Positions 1-10,659 of a stretch of DNA of 64,000 nt are shown here, one piece after another. Within the stretch, counting starts at the first letter, position 1, and each line of letters starts with the position of its first letter. The notes beneath the pieces were generated by a model. The model was not told the DNA's origin, did not search any database, and worked only from the letters and a program-made list of their open reading frames with translations. Origin of the DNA: Micromonospora halotolerans (GTDB lineage: Bacteria; Actinomycetota; Actinomycetes; Mycobacteriales; Micromonosporaceae); contig NZ_CP134876.1 in the NCBI RefSeq assembly GCF_032108445.1, positions 868,001 through 932,000 on the forward strand. The letters are read 5' to 3'. A program made the translations under genes and the position numbers.

Positions 1-238
1 CCGGGGTGACGGTGGCCGTGTTGCCACTGGCGGACGCCCACTTGGCGGCGGCCTCCTGCACCGCCTTGGTCTCGGCCTCGCCGGACGAGCCGATCATGAT
101 CTGCAGGCTCGCCGGGCCGCTGGACTGCTTGGTGTCGTTCGCGGAGTCGTCGAAGCCGCTGCCGCACGCGGCGGAGCCGAACAGGGCGACGGCGGCGAAG
201 CCGGCCACCGCCGCCCGGGTGAGGGTGCGAGGTGTCAT
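1..238 (-). CDS. Sugar ABC transporter substrate-binding lipoprotein (N-terminal part, cut by window edge)
   Basis: Only the first 79 codons are visible. They show a lipoprotein signal: basic start (MTPRTLTRAA), hydrophobic stretch, then a lipobox ending FGSAAC, so the mature protein would be tethered by Cys25 outside the membrane. The following residues SLQIMIGSSGEAETKAVQEA match the start of family-1 extracellular solute-binding proteins of carbohydrate ABC importers. It lies 26 nt downstream of a LacI-type regulator on the same strand and has a good ribosome site (GGAGAG), so it should be the first transport gene of a LacI-controlled sugar uptake operon. The substrate cannot be read from the fragment. 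Confidence 0.75.
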   Translation of the reverse strand, partial: MTPRTLTRAAVAGFAAVALFGSAACGSGFDDSANDTKQSSGPASLQIMIGSSGEAETKAVQEAAAKWASASGNTATVTP

Positions 239-264
239 CTGACTCTCCTGGATGGGGGATGGGG

Positions 265-1254
265 TCACGCCGTCTGCCGGAGCACGAGCGTGGGAGTGAG
301 CAGCACATGGTGATCGGTGGGCTGGCCGTCGAGCAGGTCGGTGAGCAGGTCGACGCAGCGGGCGGCGGCCGCGGCGAGCGGCTGGCTGACGCTGCTCAGG
401 CCGACCGCGGCGGCCACCGGGGTGTCGTCGAAGCCGACGACGGCGACCGGCGCGGCGGCGTGGCGCGCGGCCTGGAGCGCGCCGAGGGCGAGCGAGTCGC
501 TGGCGCAGACCACCGCGGTCGGCGGCACGTCGCGGGCGAGCAGGTCCCGCAGTTCCCGCTCGCCCTCGGCGATGCCGTCCTCGCTCTCCCGGCGCAGGCC
601 GGCCACGTCGTGGCCGGCCGCCGCCATGGTGGTACGCCAGCCGGCGCACCGGTCGTCGCCGACGCCGGAGCCGGCCGGCCAGCCGAGGAAGGCGATCCGG
701 TGGTGGCCGGCGTCGAGCAGGTGCCGGGTGACCTGGGCGGTGCCGGCGGCGCCGTCCACGTCGACCCACGGGTGCGCGTCGAGGGCGTCCCACGGCCGGC
801 CGAAGGTCACGAACGGCACCTCGCGCGCGGCCAGCCACGCGGTGCGCGGGTCGCCGTGCTTGGTGCCGGTGAGCACGAACGCGTCCAGGTCGTACGCGCC
901 GAGCAGGTCGTCGTAGGTGGCGATCTCCTGGTCGTCGTCGCGGGCCGTGTAGAGCATGACCCGGTAGCCGGCGGCGTCGGCGGTCTCGGTGAGCCCGTGC
1001 AGGAAGCGGTCGAGCACCGAGCCGTTGATCCCGTCGCGGGTGGGCTCGATGCGGACGGCGATGAGGCGGGAGCGGCCGGTCCGCATCTGCCGGGCGGCCT
1101 GGTTGGCCCGGTAGCCGAGCGCGCTGATCGCCTCCTGCACCCGCCGCCGGGTCTCCTCGCGGACGATGTGCGGCGCGTTGAGCACGTTGGAGACCGTCTG
1201 CCGGCTCACCTGGGCATGCCGGGCCACCGTCGCGATGGTCACCTTTTCAGCCAC
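265..1254 (-). CDS. LacI-family transcriptional regulator
   Basis: This 329-aa repressor has an N-terminal helix-turn-helix (residues 4-24, VTIATVARHAQVSRQTVSNV), the hinge region (GYRANQAARQMRTGRS), and a periplasmic-binding-protein-like sensor domain to the C terminus. The GTG at 1254 was chosen over upstream in-frame starts because the family begins just before the HTH and GAGAGGG lies upstream. The gene is followed by a sugar-binding lipoprotein and faces a glycosidase gene. The divergent gap carries a perfect 10-bp inverted repeat that is the likely operator, so control of both directions including its own gene is inferred. The effector is probably a sugar released from an alpha-glucan or a similar oligosaccharide. 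Confidence 0.9.
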   Translation of the reverse strand: MAEKVTIATVARHAQVSRQTVSNVLNAPHIVREETRRRVQEAISALGYRANQAARQMRTGRSRLIAVRIEPTRDGINGSVLDRFLHGLTETADAAGYRVMLYTARDDDQEIATYDDLLGAYDLDAFVLTGTKHGDPRTAWLAAREVPFVTFGRPWDALDAHPWVDVDGAAGTAQVTRHLLDAGHHRIAFLGWPAGSGVGDDRCAGWRTTMAAAGHDVAGLRRESEDGIAEGERELRDLLARDVPPTAVVCASDSLALGALQAARHAAAPVAVVGFDDTPVAAAVGLSSVSQPLAAAAARCVDLLTDLLDGQPTDHHVLLTPTLVLRQTA

Positions 1255-1272
1255 TTGATCCCTCTCGCCGCC

Positions 1273-1314
1273 TTGAACGATCCAACTCCGATGAGGCAGG
1301 ATTAGATCGTTCAA
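1273..1314. promoter_or_regulatory. Paired inverted operator in the lacI / debranching-enzyme divergent region
   Basis: TTGAACGATC (1273-1282) and its exact reverse complement GATCGTTCAA (1305-1314) are separated by 22 nt in the only gap between the divergent genes. Each arm extends into a 13-bp near-palindromic site (TTGAACGATCCAA and TTAGATCGTTCAA), the size expected of a LacI-family half or whole site. A possible plus-strand promoter overlaps it: TTGAAC at 1273, 18 nt, CAGGAT at 1297. Binding by the adjacent LacI protein is inferred from position. Confidence 0.65.
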
Positions 1315-1401
1315 AGTTTCTGGAATGTTTCGCACTGTGGCACCGGCCGGAGCCATCTGTCAAGACGTCGCCGGCCCACCGATCAGCACCGGGAGTTCCC
1401 C

Positions 1402-3504
1402 TTGTCCGAACGCCACCTGCAACCGCTGCTGCACGACCTGGTCGGCGTGGTGCACGCCCCCACGAGCGCGCTGGGCGACGCGGCGGGTCAGATCCGGCCG
1501 CACGGCGTCCAGGGCGTCTTCCACGCCGACGCCCGGGTGCTCTCCCGCGCCGAGCTGCGCCTCGACGACCGGGAGCCGGAGGCGCTGACCCGCGGGCCGG
1601 CGGGGCCGCACGGCGCCCGCTTCGTCGCCCTGGCCCGCTGGCTCGGCGACCCCACCCCCGACCCGACCGTCCGGGTCGAGCGCACCCGGCAGGCCGGCCC
1701 GCACGGCGTCACCGAGGAACTCGTCGTCTCGTCCACCGCCGCCGACCCGGTCCACACCACGGTCAGCGTCGACCTCGGCTGCGACCTCGCGCCCATCGAG
1801 CTGGTCAAGTCCGGCGGGAGCGGCGCGCCGCTGGAGGCGAAGGCCGGCGAGCCGGGCCGGGTCCAGTGGGCCGCCGAGGGGCTCACCGTGACCGTCACCG
1901 GCGAGGCGGCCACCGTGGACGCCGCCGGTGACCGGGCCACCGCACCCCGGCTGAGCTGGCCCGTCACGCTCGCCCCCGGCGAGTCCGCGACGCTGCGCTG
2001 GCGGCTGGCCGTCACCGACCCGAAGGCGGTGGTGACCGCCGCCCCGCCCGGCCCCGGCTGGTCCGAGCCGGCCGTACGCGCCGACGACCGCCGCCTGGTC
2101 CGGCTCCTCGACCGCGCCCTGGCCGACCTGCGCGCGCTGCGCCTGGCCGAGCCGGCCCACCCGGAGGACGTCTTCCTCGGCGCCGGCGTGCCCTGGTTCC
2201 TCACCCTCTTCGGCCGGGACAGTCTCTGGGCCGCCCGGATGATGCTGCCGCTCGGCACCGACCTGGCCGCCGGCACGCTGCGCGTGCTGGCCCGCCGGCA
2301 GGGCACCCGGGTCGACCCGGCCACCGGCGAGGCGCCCGGCAAGATCCTGCACGAGCTGCGCCGGCACGAGGTCGCCCTGGCCGACGGCGGGCTACGGCTG
2401 CCGCCCGCCTACTACGGCACGGTCGACGCGACCATGCTCTGGGTCGGGCTGCTGCACGACGCCTGGCGCTGGGGGCTCCCCGCCGACCAGGTCGAGCCGC
2501 TGCTCCCCCACCTGGAGGCGGCGCTCGGCTGGCTCGGCGAGCACGCCGACGCCGACGGCGACGGCTTCATCGAGTACGTCGACACCACCGGCCACGGCCT
2601 GGCCAACCAGGGCTGGAAGGACTCCGGCGACGCGGTGCGCTTCCGGGACGGCCGGCTGGCCGCGCCGCCCATCGTGCTGGCCGAGGTGCAGGGGTACGCG
2701 TACCAGGCCGCCGTGAACGGGGCCGACCTGCTCGACGCCTTCGGCCGCCCCGGCGCCGACCGCTGGCGCGGGTACGCCGACCGGCTCGCCACCCGCTTCC
2801 GTGCCGCGTTCTGGGTCGACGGCCCGCACGGCCCACAGCCCGCCCTGGCGCTCGACCGGGACAAGCGCCCGGTGGACTCGCTGACCAGCAACATCGGCCA
2901 CCTGCTCGGCACCGGGCTGCTCTCGGACGCCGAGTCGGCGCAGGTCGCCGCCCTGCTCTCGACCGAGGCCCTCGCGGGCGGCTTCGGCCTGCGCACCATG
3001 TCCACCGACGACGCCGGGTTCAGCCCGCTGTCGTACCACTGCGGGTCGATCTGGGCGCACGACACGGCCGTCGTGCTCGGTGGGCTGGCCCGGGACGGCC
3101 ACCGCGCGCCGGCGCTCCGGCTCGCCGACGGCCTGCTGGCGGCCGCCGAGGCCTTCGACTACCGCCTCCCCGAGCTGTACGGCGGGGACGACCGGGCGGC
3201 GCTCGGCCGGCCGGTGCCGTACCCGGCGGCGTGCCACCCCCAGGCCTGGTCGGCCGCGGCGGCCGTGCTGCTCCTCCAGGCGGCGCTCGGCCTCTATCCC
3301 GACGTGCCCGCCGGCCGCGTCGACCTCCGCCCCCTGGCCGGCCCCGAACTCGGCGCCCTCGCGGCGGACGGCCTGCGAATCGCCGGCACCCCGATCAAGA
3401 TCACGGTCAACCACACCGGCCACCCCACCCTCACCGGCCTCCCCCACTCCCTGCACATCCCCACCCCCCGCCCGGCCCCCAACCCCACCCACTCCCCCGC
3501 CTGA
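1402..3504 (+). CDS. Glycogen-debranching-type amylo-alpha-1,6-glucosidase (MGH1-like glycosidase)
   Basis: The 700-aa protein has an N-terminal beta-sandwich 'glycogen debranching N-terminal' domain (about residues 10-205) and a C-terminal (alpha/alpha)6-barrel domain (about 225-690). Family signatures visible are PWFLTLFGRDSLWAAR (264-279), GWKDSGD (404-410, the acidic residue is the likely catalytic acid) and SYHCGSIWAHDTA near 547. It should hydrolyse alpha-1,6 branches or related alpha-linked oligosaccharides in the cytoplasm; no signal peptide is present. The start is TTG at 1402 with GGGAG 6 nt upstream. It is divergent from a LacI regulator and sugar-binding protein, so it probably processes the sugar that system imports. 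The last ~25 residues are Pro/His-rich low complexity. Confidence 0.85.
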   Translation: MSERHLQPLLHDLVGVVHAPTSALGDAAGQIRPHGVQGVFHADARVLSRAELRLDDREPEALTRGPAGPHGARFVALARWLGDPTPDPTVRVERTRQAGPHGVTEELVVSSTAADPVHTTVSVDLGCDLAPIELVKSGGSGAPLEAKAGEPGRVQWAAEGLTVTVTGEAATVDAAGDRATAPRLSWPVTLAPGESATLRWRLAVTDPKAVVTAAPPGPGWSEPAVRADDRRLVRLLDRALADLRALRLAEPAHPEDVFLGAGVPWFLTLFGRDSLWAARMMLPLGTDLAAGTLRVLARRQGTRVDPATGEAPGKILHELRRHEVALADGGLRLPPAYYGTVDATMLWVGLLHDAWRWGLPADQVEPLLPHLEAALGWLGEHADADGDGFIEYVDTTGHGLANQGWKDSGDAVRFRDGRLAAPPIVLAEVQGYAYQAAVNGADLLDAFGRPGADRWRGYADRLATRFRAAFWVDGPHGPQPALALDRDKRPVDSLTSNIGHLLGTGLLSDAESAQVAALLSTEALAGGFGLRTMSTDDAGFSPLSYHCGSIWAHDTAVVLGGLARDGHRAPALRLADGLLAAAEAFDYRLPELYGGDDRAALGRPVPYPAACHPQAWSAAAAVLLLQAALGLYPDVPAGRVDLRPLAGPELGALAADGLRIAGTPIKITVNHTGHPTLTGLPHSLHIPTPRPAPNPTHSPA

Positions 3505-3511
3505 CTCCCAA

Positions 3512-3571
3512 GTTGATCAAGAAGTTTGCGTCGGGAACCGGCTGCTCCACGACGCAAACTTCTTGATCAAC
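3512..3571. repeat. Palindromic element, copy 1 (bidirectional terminator)
   Basis: Two perfect 22-bp arms (3512-3533 and 3550-3571) surround a 16-nt loop. The arms begin GTTGATCAAGAAGTTTGCGT. The element sits between two convergent genes, 8 nt after one stop and 23 nt before the other, so it can terminate both. Its outer part GTTGATCA(A/T)GAAGTT is shared with the elements at 17946 and 61248. Confidence 0.85.
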
Positions 3572-3593
3572 GGGTTGGGGCGGGCGCGGCGGG

Positions 3594-4061
3594 TCAGGCC
3601 GGGGTGAGTTCGGCGATGAGTTCGTCGTCCTCCATGGCGCCGGTCGGGTGGAAGCCCAGGGAGCCGTAGAGGGTGGCGGCGGCGGTGTTGTCGGGGCGGT
3701 AGCTGAGGCGGATCGGTTGTCCGGCCTTGCTGAGCCAGTCGGTGAGGGTCTTCACGGCGGCGCGACCGATGCCCCGGTCCTGCTCGCCGGCGTCGATGAC
3801 CATGCCGCCGATCCAGCGGGAGCCGTCGTCGTCCACTCCCCACATGACGTGCCCGACCACCGTCTCGTCCGCACACACGGCGAGCGAGGTCCACACGTCC
3901 GAGCGCATGGTCAGCACCAGGTAGCGGGCCGCCAGCGCCGGCACGAACGTGCGCTGGTCGTCGCGGGGCGCGACGTCGGCCACCGCCCGCCAGTTGTCGT
4001 CGCCCACCGGCCGCAGGGTCACCCGGCGGCCGACGCGGTCACACAGCCCGGAATCGATCAT
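3594..4061 (-). CDS. GNAT-family N-acetyltransferase
   Basis: A 155-aa single-domain GNAT protein. The acetyl-CoA pyrophosphate-binding motif is seen as EQDRGIGRAAVKTL (about 93-106), followed by the usual NTAAATLYGSLGFHPTG strand-helix signature near the C terminus. The ATG at 4061 was preferred to upstream codons because the upstream residues are Arg/Gly-rich and unlike the family. The substrate is unknown; aminoglycoside, amino-acid or protein N-termini are all possible. It stands alone, convergent with the debranching enzyme, and is separated from the upstream AraC-type gene by a strong terminator. Confidence 0.85.
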   Translation of the reverse strand: MIDSGLCDRVGRRVTLRPVGDDNWRAVADVAPRDDQRTFVPALAARYLVLTMRSDVWTSLAVCADETVVGHVMWGVDDDGSRWIGGMVIDAGEQDRGIGRAAVKTLTDWLSKAGQPIRLSYRPDNTAAATLYGSLGFHPTGAMEDDELIAELTPA

Positions 4062-4189
4062 GACGGTCAGCCTAGGACCGGCCCGCCCGCCGGGCCATCG
4101 CTTTCGCCGGAGCCGAAGCCACCGCACCGGGCCGTGCCCGACGACCCGGCACGTCGACGGCGACCGTCGGCCTTGATCGGCACCGGTAC

Positions 4190-4226
4190 CGCCGAGGTGG
4201 CGGTGTCGGACACCGCCACCTCGGCG
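4190..4226 (-). terminator. Intrinsic hairpin after the AraC-DinB gene
   Basis: An 18-bp stem with a single-base loop centred on 4208; the inner 16 bp are CCGAGGTGGCGGTGTC and its complement. It lies 22 nt downstream of the stop at 4248. There is no T-tract, as is usual for high-GC actinobacteria. Confidence 0.8.
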
Positions 4227-4247
4227 AGCCGGGCCGGCCAGCGCGGG

Positions 4248-5183
4248 TCAGCCGGCCGCGGTGGTCGCGGCGGCGTCCAGGTACGGGCGGGGGTCGCCGG
4301 CGCCCAGGTCGGTGATCCCGGCGCTGTGCAGGGCGCCGATGGCCAGGGTGCGGCGCACGGCGGCGAAGGTGATCACGTGGCCGATGGTGCCGCCCAGGGT
4401 GTGGGTGGTCGGCGGCGTGCAGGTGGTGTCGACGAAGGTGTCCGCCAGGGTGCCGGCGTCGAGCGTCCGGGCCACGAAGGCCCGCCAGTCGCGGCCGGCG
4501 ACCGCGTGCCGGGCGGCCAGCCCGGACACGGACCGGTCGCTCTCGTCGGGCCACTCGCCGCCGCGCAGCGCCGACAGCCAGTGCTCCTCCTGGGTGACCA
4601 TGGCGTTGATCAACGAGCGGAGCGTCGGCTGCTCGTCGATGGTCTCCACGGACACGGTGACGGGCCGGTCGAGCACCTCGTCGCCGAGGGTGCCCGCGCG
4701 CTCGATGATCGCGGTGAGGGTCTGGACGTGGTGGTCGACCAGGTGCTGGAGGACGTTCATCGGAGTCTCCTGACGTGTCGCGGGCAGCCGCAGGCCGCCG
4801 GGCGGTTGGAAGTGGACGCCGCTGGGGCAGGGCAGCTCCAGCTCGCGGAAGGTCAGCGGCGGGCGGCGTCGGAGCAGGGTGGGTGCGGTGCCGTACGACC
4901 GCTGGAAGGCGCGGGTGAACGCCTCGTGCGAGCCGTACCCGGCCTCGACGGCGATGTCGAGGACGGTCCGGTCGCTGGTGATGAGCCGGTGCGCGGCGCG
5001 CTCCAGGAGCAGGCGGCGGCGCAGTGCGCCCGGCGGTTCCCCGGTGGCCGCGGCGACCAACCGGTCGAAGTGGAACCGGGACAGGTGGGCCCGGGCGGCC
5101 AGATCCGCCGGCCCGGTCTCCGGGTCGTCCAGGGCTTCCTGGAGCCAGTCGAGGAGGCCGGTGAGTCCGTCCGTCTGGGTCAT
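4248..5183 (-). CDS. AraC-type HTH fused to a DinB-like domain
   Basis: This 311-aa protein carries an AraC/XylS DNA-binding domain at residues about 8-105, with the two HTH cores seen as DLAARAHLSRFHFDRL and TVLDIAVEAGYGSHEAFTRA. A Pro-rich linker follows, then a DinB/YfiT-like four-helix domain (about 138-300) starting MNVLQHLVDHHVQTLTAI. The DinB part has a conserved-looking HHVQ near its start and THTLGGTIGHVITFA later, which may provide His metal ligands. Such fusions are usually regulators in which the DinB domain senses a small thiol or metal-bound ligand; here the role is inference. The start at 5183 (ATG) versus 5198 is uncertain because neither has a clear ribosome site. It is a single-gene transcript ending at the hairpin at 4190. 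Confidence 0.8.
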   Translation of the reverse strand: MTQTDGLTGLLDWLQEALDDPETGPADLAARAHLSRFHFDRLVAAATGEPPGALRRRLLLERAAHRLITSDRTVLDIAVEAGYGSHEAFTRAFQRSYGTAPTLLRRRPPLTFRELELPCPSGVHFQPPGGLRLPATRQETPMNVLQHLVDHHVQTLTAIIERAGTLGDEVLDRPVTVSVETIDEQPTLRSLINAMVTQEEHWLSALRGGEWPDESDRSVSGLAARHAVAGRDWRAFVARTLDAGTLADTFVDTTCTPPTTHTLGGTIGHVITFAAVRRTLAIGALHSAGITDLGAGDPRPYLDAAATTAAG

Positions 5184-5291
5184 GTGCACAGCGTGCACCC
5201 GGCCGGGGCCGTGCCGCTTGATCGCCGTTGCGCACCCGCGCCGGGCGGGAGGCCGCCGTCCGGGGTACGGCCGGCCGCGGGTGCGGGGAGG

Positions 5292-7498
<2,207 letters not shown>

Positions 7499-7556
7499 GA
7501 GGAACCTGCTCTCAGTTCGACGAGGGGTGGGTGGTGCGGTGATGACGAACGAAGCC

Positions 7557-7587
7557 GGCCGGGTGACGCCGTGGGCGTCACCCGGCC
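7557..7587 (-). terminator. Hairpin after pnp
   Basis: A perfect 14-bp stem (GGCCGGGTGACGCC and its complement) with a 3-nt loop lies 10 nt beyond the pnp stop. It should end or attenuate pnp transcription before the M16 gene. Confidence 0.85.
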
Positions 7588-7597
7588 GGTCGGTGGA

Positions 7598-9973
7598 TCA
7601 GCTGTGCCGGGTGCGGCGCCGCGGACGGCCGTCGCCGCCGCCCTCGCCGCCGCCCTCGCCGCGCTCCGGGCCCCGGCCGCCGCGGTCGCCACCGCGCTCA
7701 CGGTCGCCGCGGTCCCGGGGGCCACGGTCGCCGCCGCGGTCCCGGCCGGCCGGACGCTCCTCACCCGCGGCCTCGCCGGCGGCCGGCGCCTCGGCGCCCT
7801 CCGGGCGGACCTTGTCCAGGTAGATCTTGCCGCGGGCGTCGATGTCGGCGATCTCGACCTCGACGCGGTCGCCGACGTTGAGGAAGTCCTCGACCTTCTC
7901 GACCCGCTTGCCGTCGCCCACCTTGGAGATGTGCAGCAGGCCGTCGCGGCCCGGGAGCAGCGAGATGAAGGCGCCGAACGCGGCGGTCTTCACCACGGTG
8001 CCGAGGAACCGGTCGCCGACCTTCGGCAGCGTCGGGTTGGCGATCGCGTTGATCCGCTCGACCGCGGCCTGGGCCGACGGGCCGTTGGTCGCGCCGACGT
8101 AGATGGTGCCGTCGTCCTCGATCGAGATCTCGGCGCCGGTCTCGTCCTGGATGGCGTTGATGGTCTGGCCCTTCGGGCCGATCACCATGCCGATCTTGTC
8201 GACCGGGATCTTCACGGTGGTGACCCGCGGAGCGTAGTCCGACATCTCGGCCGGCGCCTCGATGGCCCGCTGCATCACGTCGAGGATGGTCTGCCGGGCC
8301 TCGTACGCCTGCTGCAGCGCGGCGGCCAGCACGTCCGACGGGATGCCGTCGAGCTTGGTGTCGAGCTGCAGCGCGGTGACGAACTCCCGCGTGCCGGCGA
8401 CCTTGAAGTCCATGTCACCGAACGCGTCCTCGGCGCCGAGGATGTCGGTCAGCGTCACGTACTGGGTCTTGCCGTCCACCTCGTCGGAGATGAGGCCCAT
8501 GGCGATGCCGGCGACCGGCGCCTTCAGCGGCACACCGGCCGAGAGCAGGCCCAGCGTCGAGGCGCAGACCGAGCCCATCGAGGTGGAGCCGTTGGAGCCG
8601 AGCGCCTCGGAGACCTGCCGGATGGCGTACGGGAACTCCTCGCGCGACGGCAGCACCGGGATCAGCGCGCGCTCGGCGAGAGCGCCGTGGCCGATCTCGC
8701 GCCGCTTCGGCGAGCCGACCCGGCCGGTCTCACCGGTCGAGTACGGCGGGAAGTTGTAGTTGTGCATGTAGCGCTTGCGGTTCTCGGGGGACAGCGTGTC
8801 CACCATCTGCTCCATGCGCAGCATGTTCAGCGTGGTGACGCCCAGGATCTGGGTCTCGCCGCGCTCGAACAGCGCCGAGCCGTGCACCCGCGGCAGCACG
8901 CCGACCTCGGCGGTCAGCGGGCGGATGTCCCGCGGGCCGCGGCCGTCGATGCGGACCTGCTCGCGCAGCACCCGGTTGCGGACCTCGGACTTGGTCAGCG
9001 ACCGGAAGGCGGCGGAGAGCTCCTTCTCGCGGCCCTCGAACCGGCCGCCGAGCTCCTCGGCGACCTTGGCCTTCACCCGGTCCAGGGCCTCCTCGCGGTC
9101 CGCCTTGCCGGCGATCTTGAGGGCCTCGGCGACCTCGGCGCGGGCCACCTCGGCCACGGCCTCGTACGCATCGTCGGAGTAGTCCAGGAAGACCGGGAAC
9201 TCGGCGACCGGCTTGGCGGCCACCTCGGCCAGCTCGCTCTGCGCGCGGCACAGCTCACGGATCGCCGGCTTGGCGGCCTCCAGGCCGCTGGCCACGATCT
9301 CCTCGGTCGGCGCGGTGGCGCCGTCCGAGATCAGGGCCACGGCGTGCGGCGTCGCCTCGGCCTCGACCATCATGATCGCGACGTCGCCGTCCGGCAGCGC
9401 CCGGCCGGCCACGACCATGTCGAAGGTGGCCCGGGCCAGCTCCTCCAGGGTCGGGAAGGCGACCCACTGGCCGTCGACGTGCGCGACGCGGGTCGCGCCG
9501 ATCGGGCCGGAGAACGGCAGGCCGGAGAGCTTGGTCGACATCGAGGCGGCGTTGATGGCCACCACGTCGTACGGGTGCTGCGGGTCGAGGGCCAGCACGG
9601 TCTCGACGACCTGGACCTCGTTGCGCAGGCCCTTGACGAACGACGGGCGCAGCGGCCGGTCGATCAGCCGGCAGGTGAGGATGGCGTCCTCGCTGGGCCG
9701 GCCCTCGCGGCGGAAGAACGAGCCGGGGATCCGGCCCGCGGCGTACATCCGCTCCTCGACGTCGACGGTCAGCGGGAAGAAGTCGAACTGCTCCCGGGGC
9801 TGCTTGCCGGCGGTGGTGGCGGAGAGGACGACCGTCTCGCCGAGCTGGGCGATGACGGAGCCGGCGGCCTGACGGGCCAGCCGGCCGGTGGAGAAGGTGA
9901 TCTCGCGGGTGCCGAAGGACCCGTTGTCGATCACAGCGGTGCGGGATTCGGTGCCGAGGTTGGTCTCGGTCAT
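7598..9973 (-). CDS. pnp: Polyribonucleotide nucleotidyltransferase (PNPase)
   Basis: This 791-aa phosphorolytic 3'-5' exoribonuclease has two RNase PH domains (about 15-145 and 330-560) joined by an alpha-helical domain, then a KH domain ([20 protein letters not shown], about 585-640) and an S1 domain ([20 protein letters not shown], about 655-725). A 65-residue Arg/Gly/Asp-rich tail follows, typical of actinobacterial PNPase and probably RNA- or RNase-E-binding. The ATG at 9973 has AAGGAG upstream. The gene lies downstream of rpsO, the near-universal order, and ends at the 7557 hairpin. Confidence 0.98.
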   Translation of the reverse strand: MTETNLGTESRTAVIDNGSFGTREITFSTGRLARQAAGSVIAQLGETVVLSATTAGKQPREQFDFFPLTVDVEERMYAAGRIPGSFFRREGRPSEDAILTCRLIDRPLRPSFVKGLRNEVQVVETVLALDPQHPYDVVAINAASMSTKLSGLPFSGPIGATRVAHVDGQWVAFPTLEELARATFDMVVAGRALPDGDVAIMMVEAEATPHAVALISDGATAPTEEIVASGLEAAKPAIRELCRAQSELAEVAAKPVAEFPVFLDYSDDAYEAVAEVARAEVAEALKIAGKADREEALDRVKAKVAEELGGRFEGREKELSAAFRSLTKSEVRNRVLREQVRIDGRGPRDIRPLTAEVGVLPRVHGSALFERGETQILGVTTLNMLRMEQMVDTLSPENRKRYMHNYNFPPYSTGETGRVGSPKRREIGHGALAERALIPVLPSREEFPYAIRQVSEALGSNGSTSMGSVCASTLGLLSAGVPLKAPVAGIAMGLISDEVDGKTQYVTLTDILGAEDAFGDMDFKVAGTREFVTALQLDTKLDGIPSDVLAAALQQAYEARQTILDVMQRAIEAPAEMSDYAPRVTTVKIPVDKIGMVIGPKGQTINAIQDETGAEISIEDDGTIYVGATNGPSAQAAVERINAIANPTLPKVGDRFLGTVVKTAAFGAFISLLPGRDGLLHISKVGDGKRVEKVEDFLNVGDRVEVEIADIDARGKIYLDKVRPEGAEAPAAGEAAGEERPAGRDRGGDRGPRDRGDRERGGDRGGRGPERGEGGGEGGGDGRPRRRTRHS

Positions 9974-10160
9974 GTGCTGTGGTGCTCCTTCGCGTCGTCG
10001 GCTCACGACACGGGGAACTGCTCAGGCGGCCGGTCTTCGATCGAAGCGCCCGGGTGGCCGGCATGATGCCGGGGTGCCCGGGGGCCACTACCGGAGACCG
10101 GTGCGCTGACCGGTTCCCTCTCGGTCGGTCGTGTGGCCGGGTTCTTCTGGTGGTACCGAA

Positions 10161-10192
10161 ACGGGGGAGCGGCCGCGTGGCCACTCCCCCGT
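10161..10192 (-). terminator. Hairpin after rpsO
   Basis: ACGGGGGAG...CTCCCCCGT arms with inner GGCC pairing (14-bp arms, one mismatch, GCGT loop) begin 5 nt after the rpsO stop. In the rpsO-pnp gap of other bacteria this position carries a terminator/RNase III processing site. Confidence 0.8.
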
Positions 10193-10196
10193 CACG

Positions 10197-10466
10197 TCAT
10201 CGGCGCAGGCCGAGCCGCTCGATGAGCGACCGGTAGCGGTTGATGTCCTTCTTCTGGACGTAGTTGAGCAGCCGGCGGCGACGGCCGACCAGCAGCAGCA
10301 GCCCGCGGCGGCTGTGGTGGTCGTGCTTGTGCACCTTCAGGTGCTCGGTGAGCTCGGCGATCCGCTTGGTGAGGACCGCGACCTGCACCTCCGGCGAACC
10401 GGTGTCGCCCTCGGCGGTCGCGTACTCCGCACGGATCTTGGCCTTGGCTTCCTGGTCGAGCGCCAT
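10197..10466 (-). CDS. rpsO: 30S ribosomal protein S15
   Basis: The 89-aa product is full length. Family hallmarks are [20 protein letters not shown], the basic loop [20 protein letters not shown] and the C-terminal [13 protein letters not shown]15 is a primary binder of 16S rRNA helix 22 and organises the platform of the small subunit. The ATG is preceded by AGGGAGAAC. It lies between ribF and pnp as in most bacteria. Confidence 0.99.
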   Translation of the reverse strand: MALDQEAKAKIRAEYATAEGDTGSPEVQVAVLTKRIAELTEHLKVHKHDHHSRRGLLLLVGRRRRLLNYVQKKDINRYRSLIERLGLRR

Positions 10467-10659
10467 GTTCTCCCTGTTTCGTGGAACGTTAGATGAGGTC
10501 CGGATCGGTCGGAGTGACCGGGAAACGGACCGGTTCCTCGCACCCGCGGCGTCGTGCAGGCACGCGAGGCCCCACGTCGGTCAGCCGACGTCCCCGCCAG
10601 CCTACCAGCCCGGCCGGGAACCGCCCGGTGAAGGGCCGCGAAGCGGCCGGTCGGCGCGC
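10467..10659 (-). promoter_or_regulatory. rpsO leader region with a small hairpin
   Basis: The 193-nt gap between ribF and rpsO contains a 7-bp hairpin (ACGTCGG-TCAG-CCGACGT, 10574-10591). It may terminate ribF or form part of an S15 autoregulatory leader. Nothing else coding is seen. The assignment rests on position only. Confidence 0.3.

Noticed and set aside
232..1305. Plus-strand frame opposite the LacI gene
   Set aside because: Composition-driven open frame; the LacI HTH and sensor domains on the minus strand explain the region.
10467..10659. A specific S15-responsive riboswitch-like leader
   Set aside because: Only one 7-bp hairpin can be seen and no mimic of the 16S site is recognisable; kept as an unspecific leader entry.
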